Positions 1 to 5,943 of a DNA stretch of 9,412 nucleotides are shown here, piece by piece. The stretch is from positions 1 through 9,412 of the forward strand of contig JAHDIL010000044.1 in assembly GCA_020630835.1 (NCBI GenBank). Reading direction: 5' to 3'. The DNA comes from Verrucomicrobiota bacterium. GTDB taxonomy: Bacteria; Verrucomicrobiota; Verrucomicrobiia; Verrucomicrobiales; DEV007. Positions within the stretch are counted from its first letter, which is position 1, and each line of letters starts with the position of its first letter. The notes under the pieces are model-generated. The model worked only from the letters and a program-made list of their open reading frames with translations, was not told the DNA's origin and searched no databases. A program made the position numbers and the translations under genes.

Positions 1-1602
1 AATGAGGGCTTGCTTGCCAGTTACTACGTGACTGCGGTTAAGCTTTGTCGACACCTGAACGGTAAGCGAACAGCGCTGCAAGGCTTCCGCCGTAAACTGT
101 GTGTCAGGGGTGGCCTGCAGAAAATTCCCCCCCATCGCAAAGAAGACCCTTGCCCGCTTTTCGTGCATGGCGAGGATGGAGTTGACTACATCATAACCGA
201 CCTCTCGCGGTGAATCAAAATCAAACACACGATCAACGGCATCATGATAAGCAGCCGGCATTTTTTCAAAAATGCCCATGGTTCGATCACCCTGCACATT
301 ACTATGCCCACGAACGGGGCATAGGCCTGCGCCAGGTCGCCCGACAGCTCCAAGCATGAGGTGAAGGTTTACGACCTCGCGGATGGTATCCACCGCATTT
401 ACTTGCTGCGTGAGCCCCATCGCCCAACAAGTGATCACTTTTTTCTCACGACTAGCAATGACGGCAGCCGTTTCACGGATCTCAGACTCACTCAACCCAG
501 ACCGTTCTTCGATTTCCTGCCATGGGGTGGCCTTCGTTTTCTGCTCAAAGGCATCAAAGCCAACGGAGTGCTCCGCGATAAACTCGCGGTCAATGACACC
601 ACTGCCCTCATCGGCGGACGCATCGAGATCGAATATGGCCTTACACCACCCAGCGAATAGCGCCATGTCACCGTTTGGCTTCACACGATGGAACCGACTT
701 GTCAGCGGAGTCGAGGCGCCGAGCATACCGACAATCTCCTGCGGGTGAGCAAAGCCGACGAGACCAGCTTCTTTCATCGGATTCACCGCAATCACCTCCG
801 CCCCCTTGCGCACAGCAGTCTGCAAAGTGGCCAGCATGCGCGGATGATTCGTGCCAGGGTTCTGCCCAACGACCAGGATGGTATCCGCATTCTCCAAGTC
901 CTCCAGAGTAACCGTCCCCTTCCCCACCCCGATAGAAGCCCCGAGGGCGGCACCGCTTGATTCATGACACATGTTAGAGCAATCGGGCAGATTATTGGTG
1001 CCATACATGCGAGCGAAGATGCCGTATAAGAAAGCACACTCGTTAACCGTGCGCCCTGATGTGTAAAAAACCGCTTCATTGGGATCATCAAGCGCCTGCA
1101 ACTCACCGGCGATCATGGTGAATGCCTCATCCCAAGTGATTGGCTCATAGTGAGAAGCGCCTTCTCTCAGAACAACTGGATCCGTTATACGCCCCTGCTG
1201 CTCCATCCAGTAGTCAGACTCGTTCGATAGGTCGACGACAGAATGTTTGCGAAAAAATTCGGGATCTACCTTTCGCTTCGACGTTTCTGAGGCAAGCGCC
1301 TTAGCTCCGTTCTCACAAAACTCGGTAGGTGCCCGATGGTCATCTGGGTCAGGCCAGGCACAAGAAGGGCAGTCAAAGCCATTCTTTTGGTTTAGCTTCA
1401 GCATCCCCTCGACGCCGCGAACGACGCCTGCCTGGCCGAAGACGTGCTTGAAAGATGACGTCACGGCATGGACGCCCGCGGCATAGTCTTTCGCCTTTCC
1501 CACTTCGATACCGGTGAGATCTTCGGGCGGCTCGACAGCTACCGCTGAATCTCGGTCTTTATCAGTCGACGCGGCAGCTACCTCCGTAGGGTTATTATTC
1601 AT
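1..1602 (-). CDS. FdhF/YdeP-family molybdopterin oxidoreductase (C-terminus beyond left edge)
   Basis: This is an uninterrupted reading frame of 534 codons from ATG at 1602 to the left window edge; about 200-250 further residues are expected, since the family is about 750 aa. It belongs to the formate-dehydrogenase-alpha-like FdhF/YdeP group of Mo/W-bisPGD enzymes. Seen: the family hallmark GFDCPSCAWPDPD around residues 75-87, with C78, C81 and a later C96 (EFCENG) as candidate iron-sulfur ligands. NMCHESSG at 210-217 places C212 where E. coli FdhF has its selenocysteine Mo ligand (VUHGPSV). VGQNPGTNHPRM and the later GLCPVRGHSNVQGDRTMG stretch fit the cofactor-binding domains. An in-frame TAA lies four codons upstream, so ATG 1602 is the first possible start; no Shine-Dalgarno is visible. 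No signal peptide is seen, so it is likely cytoplasmic. Known members include acid-resistance-linked YdeP; the substrate is usually unproven and formate activity should not be assumed. Confidence 0.93.
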   Translation of the reverse strand, partial: MNNNPTEVAAASTDKDRDSAVAVEPPEDLTGIEVGKAKDYAAGVHAVTSSFKHVFGQAGVVRGVEGMLKLNQKNGFDCPSCAWPDPDDHRAPTEFCENGAKALASETSKRKVDPEFFRKHSVVDLSNESDYWMEQQGRITDPVVLREGASHYEPITWDEAFTMIAGELQALDDPNEAVFYTSGRTVNECAFLYGIFARMYGTNNLPDCSNMCHESSGAALGASIGVGKGTVTLEDLENADTILVVGQNPGTNHPRMLATLQTAVRKGAEVIAVNPMKEAGLVGFAHPQEIVGMLGASTPLTSRFHRVKPNGDMALFAGWCKAIFDLDASADEGSGVIDREFIAEHSVGFDAFEQKTKATPWQEIEERSGLSESEIRETAAVIASREKKVITCWAMGLTQQVNAVDTIREVVNLHLMLGAVGRPGAGLCPVRGHSNVQGDRTMGIFEKMPAAYHDAVDRVFDFDSPREVGYDVVNSILAMHEKRARVFFAMGGNFLQATPDTQFTAEALQRCSLTVQVSTKLNRSHVVTGKQALI

Positions 1603-1757
1603 GGGAATAGCTTACGCATTAGTAGGAGAAAAATCCTGCAAAAACCATGTCGGGACCGTCAACGCAAAGCGGTAGCTGCGCGCACCCCCTTGCTTGTAGG
1701 GAGAGATCGCGTAACGATTGACCGTCGGGAAGCACACCGAGAACAGATGGACAACCG
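1603..1757. promoter_or_regulatory. Divergent intergenic region between the oxidoreductase and the kinase-like gene
   Basis: These 155 bases must hold the promoters for both outward-facing genes. On the minus strand a TTGACG sits at about 1664-1659 and a TACTAA (-10-like) near the oxidoreductase start, but they are not at standard spacing to each other. No convincing plus-strand promoter pair is visible. GACCGTC occurs twice in the same orientation, at 1654-1660 and 1720-1726, a weak candidate for a shared regulator site. The regulatory role follows from gene orientation, not from recognised boxes. Confidence 0.35.
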
Positions 1758-2816
1758 GTGCAGGCTCCCTCTATACCTGATCCGATGGACTTCGCCCTAA
1801 AAAAAAAGAAATACTACCCGGTCACCGCTGACCTCAGCGAATACCTAAGCCACTACGGCCGAAACTACCAGATCCCGGTTGTTTACGAGGAGCTGCATCG
1901 GTTCTCTGAGCTATACCCCCTGATGGATCGCGACGGGAACGATACGCTTTGGAAAACAGCATTCTATGATCCTATCACCCGTGACCAGCTGAGCCGACGC
2001 CTGATCGAGATATACGCCCTGCTCAAGACAGGTGACCTTCGAGTTGGCGACCATCTAAAAATGGCGCGAGTCGACTTCTGCGAGTTCGGCAACTCCCGCC
2101 CCTTCCGCGTCCGAATCGTCAATCAATACAACGATAACTATGACCATTTTTATGTTAAAATTGCTGACGCCTCTCGCATCTACGGCCTAGAACTAGAGCA
2201 CCTGCTTTCGCCTAACCGTATCAACTATCTGGTGAATGGCGATACCCTAATCGAGGAGCACATAGCAGGAGTTCCTGGTGACACCTATATCTCAGATCAT
2301 TTCAGCCGCCCCGAGACCAACCCGGTTAGGATCGCTAAGGAATTTGTTAAGTTCAATGAACGCTGCTTCATACGGCTACTCGGAGATATGCGGAGCTACA
2401 ACTACGTCGTCGATATCACGCCTGACTTCGAGGATGCTCAATACCGCGTCCGCGCCATCGACTTTGATCAACAGTGCTACGAAGGGAACCGAGAGATGTA
2501 TCTGCCACAGTTCTTTCCGGAGAACCGTCCGGTTGTAGATCTGTGCACGGAGAAACTTAACTATGAGACGATGAAGCAGTATCAGGATGAGGAACGGACG
2601 CTGATCGAGCGCCGCATTAGAATCTCCTCACGCCGACTGAGCGACTTCTGGACCGTATTCACCGGCGCAGAGATCGCTCCAGAGGAGCATATCCTCCGAC
2701 TTCGCGATGGGCTCAATCAATATCACGAAACCACTGCCTTCACCTCCTGCGAAACAATGGGTGCGCTAGCGCGGATGAACGTCGATGTGTCCCTTGCTAA
2801 AACAGATGCCGTTTAA
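1758..2816 (+). CDS. Unrecognised protein with kinase/APH-like motifs
   Basis: I do not recognise a named family. The protein is 352 aa, soluble, with no signal peptide or membrane segment. Its middle resembles a divergent protein-kinase/aminoglycoside-phosphotransferase fold: a glycine-containing strand pair around 105-121 (CEFGNSRPFRVRI), YVKIAD at 132-137 with K134 as the possible beta-3 lysine, then LELEHLL with E145/E147 as its partner. A hinge-like GDTLIEEHIAGVPGD covers 161-175. LLGDMRSYNYVVD gives D210 and N215 with the D-x4-N spacing of a catalytic loop, and AIDFDQQ gives D235-F-D237 in the place of DFG. The C-terminal 80 residues are helical and charged. The start is uncertain: GTG 1758 is the furthest in-frame start after the stop at 1719-1721, while ATG 1785 (residue 10) is equally plausible; neither has a Shine-Dalgarno. 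The gene diverges from the oxidoreductase and converges on the sulfatase, so context gives no function. The kinase reading is inference; the substrate could be a small molecule or protein, or the fold could be a pseudokinase. Confidence 0.8.
   Translation: MQAPSIPDPMDFALKKKKYYPVTADLSEYLSHYGRNYQIPVVYEELHRFSELYPLMDRDGNDTLWKTAFYDPITRDQLSRRLIEIYALLKTGDLRVGDHLKMARVDFCEFGNSRPFRVRIVNQYNDNYDHFYVKIADASRIYGLELEHLLSPNRINYLVNGDTLIEEHIAGVPGDTYISDHFSRPETNPVRIAKEFVKFNERCFIRLLGDMRSYNYVVDITPDFEDAQYRVRAIDFDQQCYEGNREMYLPQFFPENRPVVDLCTEKLNYETMKQYQDEERTLIERRIRISSRRLSDFWTVFTGAEIAPEEHILRLRDGLNQYHETTAFTSCETMGALARMNVDVSLAKTDAV
2813..2816. other. Shared palindromic stop codons of two convergent genes
   Basis: The tetramer TTAA contains the TAA stop of the plus-strand kinase-like gene (2814-2816) and, on the other strand, the TAA stop of the sulfatase (2815-2813). 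The two coding regions overlap by these four bases, so no intergenic terminator can exist between them. Confidence 0.95.
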
Positions 2817-4303
2817 TTCTGGGGGTTTTTCAAACGCTCTTTTCGGGTCTTTGGGTAGCCATCAGGCCAGACGGCAGCTTGCCATTCTGCGAATTCTGCG
2901 TCGCTGAGTATACCTGCATCTCGGTGCTCAGCCCCTTTATTTTCGGCATCGCTCCCGAGCTCTAGAATGGCTCTTTCAGACGCTGCTAGGAATCGCTTCA
3001 CTATCTCTGGGTGCGATCCAGCCAAGTTTTTCGTCTCAGCGCGATCCTCCTTCAGATTATACAACTCTACTTCTTTCACCGTTCCCTGAGTATAACTGCC
3101 TGGCTTCCCATCTTTCGCGATGGGCCCATCGCTAAGAGTCCTAAATTTGTGAGGAAATACAAGTTTGTGTTCCCCATCGGTAATGGCCTGCAGCTGACTA
3201 CCATAATAGATCCAGTAGTAATCATGCGGATTCTTCGCTGAACCGTCGCCAGAGAGGACAGGCCAAATATCAAGCCCATCGATCTTGCGCTCTGGAAGCT
3301 CAGCTCCTATAAGGCCGGCGACTGTGGGCAGGATATCAATATTCATCGCAGCTACGTCCGAAGTCGTTCCAGCAGGGATCTTGCCCGTCCAGCGCATGAC
3401 GCAGGGCTCACGCACACCACCCTCCCAGGACGTGCCCTTGCCTTCACGCAGCCCCGCTGTAGATCCTGCATGCTCCCCATAGGACAACCACGGACCATTA
3501 TCACTGGTAAAGATGATTAGCGTATCCTCATCGAGACCTAGCGTGTCAATCGCATTGACGATTTCCCCTACCGACCAATCGATCTCGGCAATAACATCTC
3601 CATAGAGCCCGTTTGCAGTCTTTCCCTCAGCCTTAGCGCTAGCATAAAGCGGCACGTGCGGCTGCGGGTGAGCCACGTATAGAAAGAAAGGCGACTCCCG
3701 CTCACGAAAAATAAATTCAACAGCGCGAGACGTGAGCCAGCGGGTCATCATTTTTTGATCTTCAGGAGTAACCTCGCGGATTTTCTTCGTTCCTTCGAGC
3801 AAGGGTAGCTCAGGAAAAATAACCCGCGGATGATAGGGCCACATATCATTAGAGTATGGGATGCCGGCATACTCGTCGAAACCATGATTTGTTGGCAAAA
3901 AGGTTGGATGATCACCGAGGTGCCATTTTCCGAACATGGCAGTGGCGTAGCCCTGTGCTTTGCAAATTTCAGCCAGAGTCGTTTCCTCTGGATTGATCCC
4001 ATTCCTCGAGGCCGGCGAGAGAGCGCCGAGCATCCCAATCCGATTTGGATAGCATCCCGTTAGCAGTCCCACGCGACTCGCCGTGCAGACAGCTTGTGCC
4101 GCATACCATTGGGTGAAGTTTCTCCCCTGGGCCGCGAGTTCATCGATGTTTGGTGTTTCGTAGCCCTTTGCCCCATTGATCCCAATGTCTCCATAGCCCT
4201 GATCATCAGTGAAAATAATGACAACATTGGGAGGGCGCTCTTCAGCCAAAAGGGTGCTGAGCGAACACAAGAGACATGTAACAGGGAGCAAAAACCGATG
4301 CAT
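2813..4303 (-). CDS. Secreted arylsulfatase-type sulfatase (formylglycine, family S1)
   Basis: This 496-aa enzyme hydrolyses sulfate esters, probably on sulfated polysaccharide or oligosaccharide in the periplasm or outside the cell. Seen: a signal peptide at residues 1-20 (hydrophobic core, likely cleavage after LLA); NVVIIFTDDQGYGD at 26-39 with D33/D34 as calcium ligands; and the sulfatase signature CTASR at 73-77, where C73 would be oxidised to formylglycine, followed by LLTGCYPNRIG. GKWHLG at 125-130, HPQPHVP at 212-218, FTSDNG at 265-270 (D268/N269, metal) and GKGTSWEGGVREP at 288-300 complete the active site. Length and motif order are normal for a full single-domain S1 sulfatase. ATG 4303 follows an in-frame TGA six codons upstream and has no clear Shine-Dalgarno. 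A Cys-type site needs a maturation enzyme (anSME or FGE), which is not in this window. No glycoside hydrolase or SusD-like gene is adjacent, so the substrate cannot be named. Confidence 0.96.
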   Translation of the reverse strand: MHRFLLPVTCLLCSLSTLLAEERPPNVVIIFTDDQGYGDIGINGAKGYETPNIDELAAQGRNFTQWYAAQAVCTASRVGLLTGCYPNRIGMLGALSPASRNGINPEETTLAEICKAQGYATAMFGKWHLGDHPTFLPTNHGFDEYAGIPYSNDMWPYHPRVIFPELPLLEGTKKIREVTPEDQKMMTRWLTSRAVEFIFRERESPFFLYVAHPQPHVPLYASAKAEGKTANGLYGDVIAEIDWSVGEIVNAIDTLGLDEDTLIIFTSDNGPWLSYGEHAGSTAGLREGKGTSWEGGVREPCVMRWTGKIPAGTTSDVAAMNIDILPTVAGLIGAELPERKIDGLDIWPVLSGDGSAKNPHDYYWIYYGSQLQAITDGEHKLVFPHKFRTLSDGPIAKDGKPGSYTQGTVKEVELYNLKEDRAETKNLAGSHPEIVKRFLAASERAILELGSDAENKGAEHRDAGILSDAEFAEWQAAVWPDGYPKTRKERLKNPQN

Positions 4304-4317
4304 ACGCCAATATGAAC

Positions 4318-4323
4318 ATCATA
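4318..4323 (-). promoter_or_regulatory. Possible -10 box for the sulfatase
   Basis: TATGAT reads on the minus strand 15 bases upstream of the sulfatase ATG, one mismatch from the TATAAT consensus. No good -35 hexamer lies 16-18 bases further upstream, and the implied leader is only a few bases. That fits a gene lacking a Shine-Dalgarno but is weak evidence. Confidence 0.2.
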
Positions 4324-4416
4324 AGTGCGTGAAGTCATCCTTACCCTCGACCGCAAACACGTTAGAGAGCAAACGGGCTGAATGCGGTTAAAGAAACTCA
4401 GTCCCCAACCTTTGGT

Positions 4417-4437
4417 GGAGACCCGACACGGAGACCC
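4417..4437. repeat. 8-base direct repeat downstream of the tRNA
   Basis: GGAGACCC occurs at 4417-4424 and again at 4430-4437, separated by GACAC, giving a 13-base period. It lies just past the 3' end of the minus-strand tRNA. No function is evident and a chance repeat is possible. Confidence 0.4.
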
Positions 4438-4453
4438 TGCCTTACGGGAAAAA

Positions 4454-4525
4454 TGCGCGAGGACGGGATTGAACCGCCGACCGACTGGGTGTAAACCAGT
4501 TGCTCTACCGCTGAGCTACTCGCGC
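4454..4525 (-). tRNA. tRNA-Val (anticodon UAC)
   Basis: The minus strand folds into a complete 72-nt cloverleaf. The acceptor stem GCGCGAG pairs with CTCGCGC, followed by discriminator A at 4454. The D arm is GCTC-AGCGGTA-GAGC with the conserved GG. The anticodon arm is ACTGG-TTTACAC-CCAGT, placing UAC at positions 34-36, which reads valine codons GUA/GUG. A five-base variable loop CGGTC precedes the T arm GGCGG-TTCAATC-CCGTC. All stems pair, with one G-U in the T stem. CCA is not encoded: the discriminator is followed directly by five T, which may help termination. A TTGAAA about 65 bases upstream is a possible -35 box, without a good -10 partner. Confidence 0.96.
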
Positions 4526-4970
4526 AAAAGCCAATGTCGATGCTGACACCTGCGGGCCGCGACCATGCACGGGTTCCGTCCACCTTTCAACGTCTTTTTT
4601 TGATTTTTCGCCGCATCCCTCATCATTAGGTTCGGCAAGAATCGGTCCTCATTGGAAGGTCGATATAAATCCGTTGACCCTACCCGTTTTTACTTTGATG
4701 CTCGCACGGGCTCGCCCCTCAAGACTACTCATTATCTTTAGAAAACCCTTTTCTCGGATTCGACATGAACCCATTCGTCGTTACTCTCACCCTTACTAGG
4801 CTTTTTGCTGGCGAGGGCTCGTTTGCCCGACTTCACTCAGCCCCACTAAAAACCTTTTTTGGTGGGCAACCCACTCAATAACGGTTGCCCGCAGAGCTTC
4901 CTACCAAGAGAGGCTGCCCCTTACTTAGCGCATTAGCGGAAACCCAGATAACTCCAGAAATACTTTTACT
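4526..4970. other. 445-base region without a recognised gene
   Basis: I see no conserved gene and no signature of RNase P RNA, tmRNA or SRP RNA on either strand. The stretch holds T-rich tracts at about 4595-4607 and the overlapping hairpins at 4842-4890 described separately. The only short frame of note is ATG 4765 to TAA 4881 (38 codons, starting MNPFVVTLTLTRLF), without a good Shine-Dalgarno; it reads through the hairpins and could be a leader peptide or chance. The region probably carries the promoter and leader of the 160-aa gene that follows; no convincing -35/-10 pair was found. Confidence 0.5.
4842..4890 (+). promoter_or_regulatory. Overlapping, mutually exclusive hairpins (candidate leader structure)
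   Basis: Three stems compete for the same GTGGG at 4862-4866. Stem A pairs 4842-4852 with 4856-4866: 11 pairs including one T-G, with loop CCT. Stem B pairs GTGGG 4862-4866 with CCCAC 4870-4874, loop CAA. Stem C pairs GGGCAAC 4864-4870 with GTTGCCC 4884-4890, loop of 13. Only one can form at a time, the layout of a switchable RNA leader. The 160-aa gene starts 80 bases further on. No T tract follows any stem on the plus strand, so a classical terminator/antiterminator is not supported. The pairing is seen; the regulatory role is inference. Confidence 0.35.
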
Positions 4971-5453
4971 ATGAAAGCCAACGAGATTTTCTCAACAATG
5001 AGCGACGAGCTCGCATCATCCGTCTTTACCTATCTGCGCGCAGAGCAACGAGAAGTTTATACAGCTGCTCTTGTCAGCATGACAGCACGTCGCAACCTGC
5101 GCCCCGTCTTTATCCAGAAGAAATCGGGCGACCAACAGGTGGCCTGGATGGTCAAACAGGCCAAAATGCGCGGTTCTGAAGAAATTGGCGAGCACGTTTT
5201 GCAGCTATGGCTGATGAAAGGTCATACCGACATGCTAATTGACTTCCTCGACTCTCTCGATATTGCCCATGATGGCGAAGGAGCCGCTGATGACATCCCT
5301 GATGAATTCGAAGCGGAAAAGCTTAAAGAGACAGTTGCCATGCTGGAAAGCAAATATGGCGCCGAACTGACGCGCGTTTATCTGCAAGTCTTTCAGCTGC
5401 AACGCTCTACCCCTTGGCCTGAAATCGAAGCGGCTATAGCCACACTTTCCTGA
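4971..5453 (+). CDS. Small helical protein of unknown function (160 aa)
   Basis: I do not recognise the family. The 160-residue product has no signal peptide, membrane segment or cysteine and appears almost wholly alpha-helical. The first 40 residues (from FSTMSDELASSVFTYLRAE) recall the short helical repeats of MgtE-N/FliG-type domains only in general character. Residues 42-60 (NLRPVFIQKKSGDQQVAWM) and LQLWLMKGH at 77-85 look like structured cores. An acidic linker at about 101-116 (DGEGAADDIPDEFEAE) separates a C-terminal helical unit ending in a PWPEIE motif. Coding character is good: the frame is continuous and amino-acid composition is balanced. ATG 4971 is the natural start, with no Shine-Dalgarno upstream (AATACTTTTACT). 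It stands alone, bounded by long non-coding stretches, so context gives no function. A conserved PVC cytosolic protein is my best guess. Confidence 0.82.
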   Translation: MKANEIFSTMSDELASSVFTYLRAEQREVYTAALVSMTARRNLRPVFIQKKSGDQQVAWMVKQAKMRGSEEIGEHVLQLWLMKGHTDMLIDFLDSLDIAHDGEGAADDIPDEFEAEKLKETVAMLESKYGAELTRVYLQVFQLQRSTPWPEIEAAIATLS

Positions 5454-5470
5454 TTTTGTGGCACACAAAA
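5454..5470. repeat. Perfect 7-bp hairpin abutting the stop codon
   Basis: Directly after the TGA of the 160-aa gene, TTTTGTG (5454-5460) pairs perfectly with CACAAAA (5464-5470) around a GCA loop. It is AT-rich and has no T tract after it, so it is a poor Rho-independent terminator; it could protect the mRNA 3' end. Confidence 0.45.
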
Positions 5471-5585
5471 GCGTAACACAAAGGCCTTTGCCGCTGCAGG
5501 AGCAGCATGTTTAACCTGCGCCATCCAAGGAAAATATTGTCAGCGATATTTATTTTTGGTAATCTGGAACCAAGGGTGATCGTCG

Positions 5586-5598
5586 AACGGTTACCGTT
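5586..5598. repeat. 13-base palindrome, operator-like
   Basis: AACGGT (5586-5591) and ACCGTT (5593-5598) form a perfect 6+6 inverted repeat around one central T. Size and symmetry suit a dimeric regulator site, but no promoter boxes are recognised around it, so an operator role is unproven. Confidence 0.3.
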
Positions 5599-5624
5599 TA
5601 ACAGCCACACCCTTTACAGAACAT

Positions 5625-5683
5625 CTGACAGCTCTGGATGAGTGAACTGCCCCAAAAGCAGGTGGTCATCTAGAGCTGTTCAG
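5625..5683. other. Long bulged stem-loop (candidate structured RNA or DNA element)
   Basis: Bases 5625-5641 pair with 5666-5683 in 17 base pairs, one of them G-T, with a single bulged T at 5680. Inside, after an internal loop, CTGC (5647-5650) pairs with GCAG (5658-5661) around a seven-base loop CCCAAAA. No T tract follows on either strand, and it lies about 170 bases beyond the upstream stop codon, so an intrinsic terminator is unlikely. A small RNA, an mRNA-stabilising structure or a cruciform/recombination site are alternatives. The sequence cannot decide the strand. Confidence 0.45.
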
Positions 5684-5943
5684 ACTTTACCCCCTTTGAA
5701 AACCAGGCGATCGAGGACAGTTGCCCTGTTTTCCACGCAAAAAGCGTGAGTTAAGGTCGTCGCCATGCAGAGGAATAGATGACCGAAAAGCAAGGCGGAC
5801 AGCGGAAATCAGGGCTGCAACCCGAGGAAGTCGATCGAGTGCAAAATTCCATCTAAAATCTGTCCTGCGCACCACTCCCCCCTCATCACCGCCCGCCTTT
5901 CGTGCTTGCACCTATTAGTCAATGCGTCGATCGGTAAGGATCC

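Larger units (their letters stand above)
5454..5943. other. 490-base non-coding region rich in inverted repeats
   Basis: No supported gene lies here; short frames on both strands are arginine- and proline-rich with no domain character. The first 300 bases hold a succession of hairpins or palindromes: 5454-5470 (7 bp); CAAAGGCCTTTG at 5479-5490 (12-base perfect palindrome); GCTGC/GCAGC at 5493-5506; AAATATT/GATATTT at 5532-5551; TTGGT/ACCAA at 5556-5573; AACGGT/ACCGTT at 5586-5598; the long stem at 5625-5683; and CACGC/GCGTG at 5734-5748. The five-base stems are individually expected by chance; the 7-bp, 12-base and 17-pair ones are not. From 5750 to 5935 nothing specific is seen. An AAGGA at 5936-5940 is the possible but closely spaced Shine-Dalgarno of the next gene. 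Confidence 0.55.

Noticed and set aside
361..960. Several plus-strand frames of 78-121 codons
   Set aside because: All are antisense to the FdhF/YdeP gene, whose motifs and continuous frame are unambiguous.
792..1106. 104-codon minus-strand frame
   Set aside because: It is an alternative frame on the same strand inside the molybdopterin oxidoreductase gene, with no domain of its own.
1654..1726. GACCGTC direct repeat in the divergent promoter region
   Set aside because: Only seven bases, 66 apart, with different flanks; not enough to call an operator.
3748..4356. Frames of 73-98 codons on both strands over the sulfatase start region
   Set aside because: They overlap the sulfatase catalytic domain in other frames and show no conserved features.
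4398..4583. 61-codon minus-strand frame containing SSAVEQLVYTQSVGGSIPSS
   Set aside because: This is the translation of the tRNA-Val cloverleaf, a well-known false protein pattern.
4526..4970. Possible house-keeping RNA (RNase P, tmRNA, SRP RNA) or T-box in the non-coding stretch
   Set aside because: None of the hallmark sequences of these RNAs was found on either strand.
5687..5918. Two overlapping frames of 65-74 codons on opposite strands in the gap before the lipoprotein
   Set aside because: Arginine- and proline-rich composition, no Shine-Dalgarno, no domain, and mutual overlap point to chance frames.
5708..5933. CGATCG occurring three times in about 225 bases (5708, 5832, 5928)
   Set aside because: The same hexamer also appears inside coding sequence (for example near 7443, 7859 and 9363), so it reflects genome composition rather than a local array.
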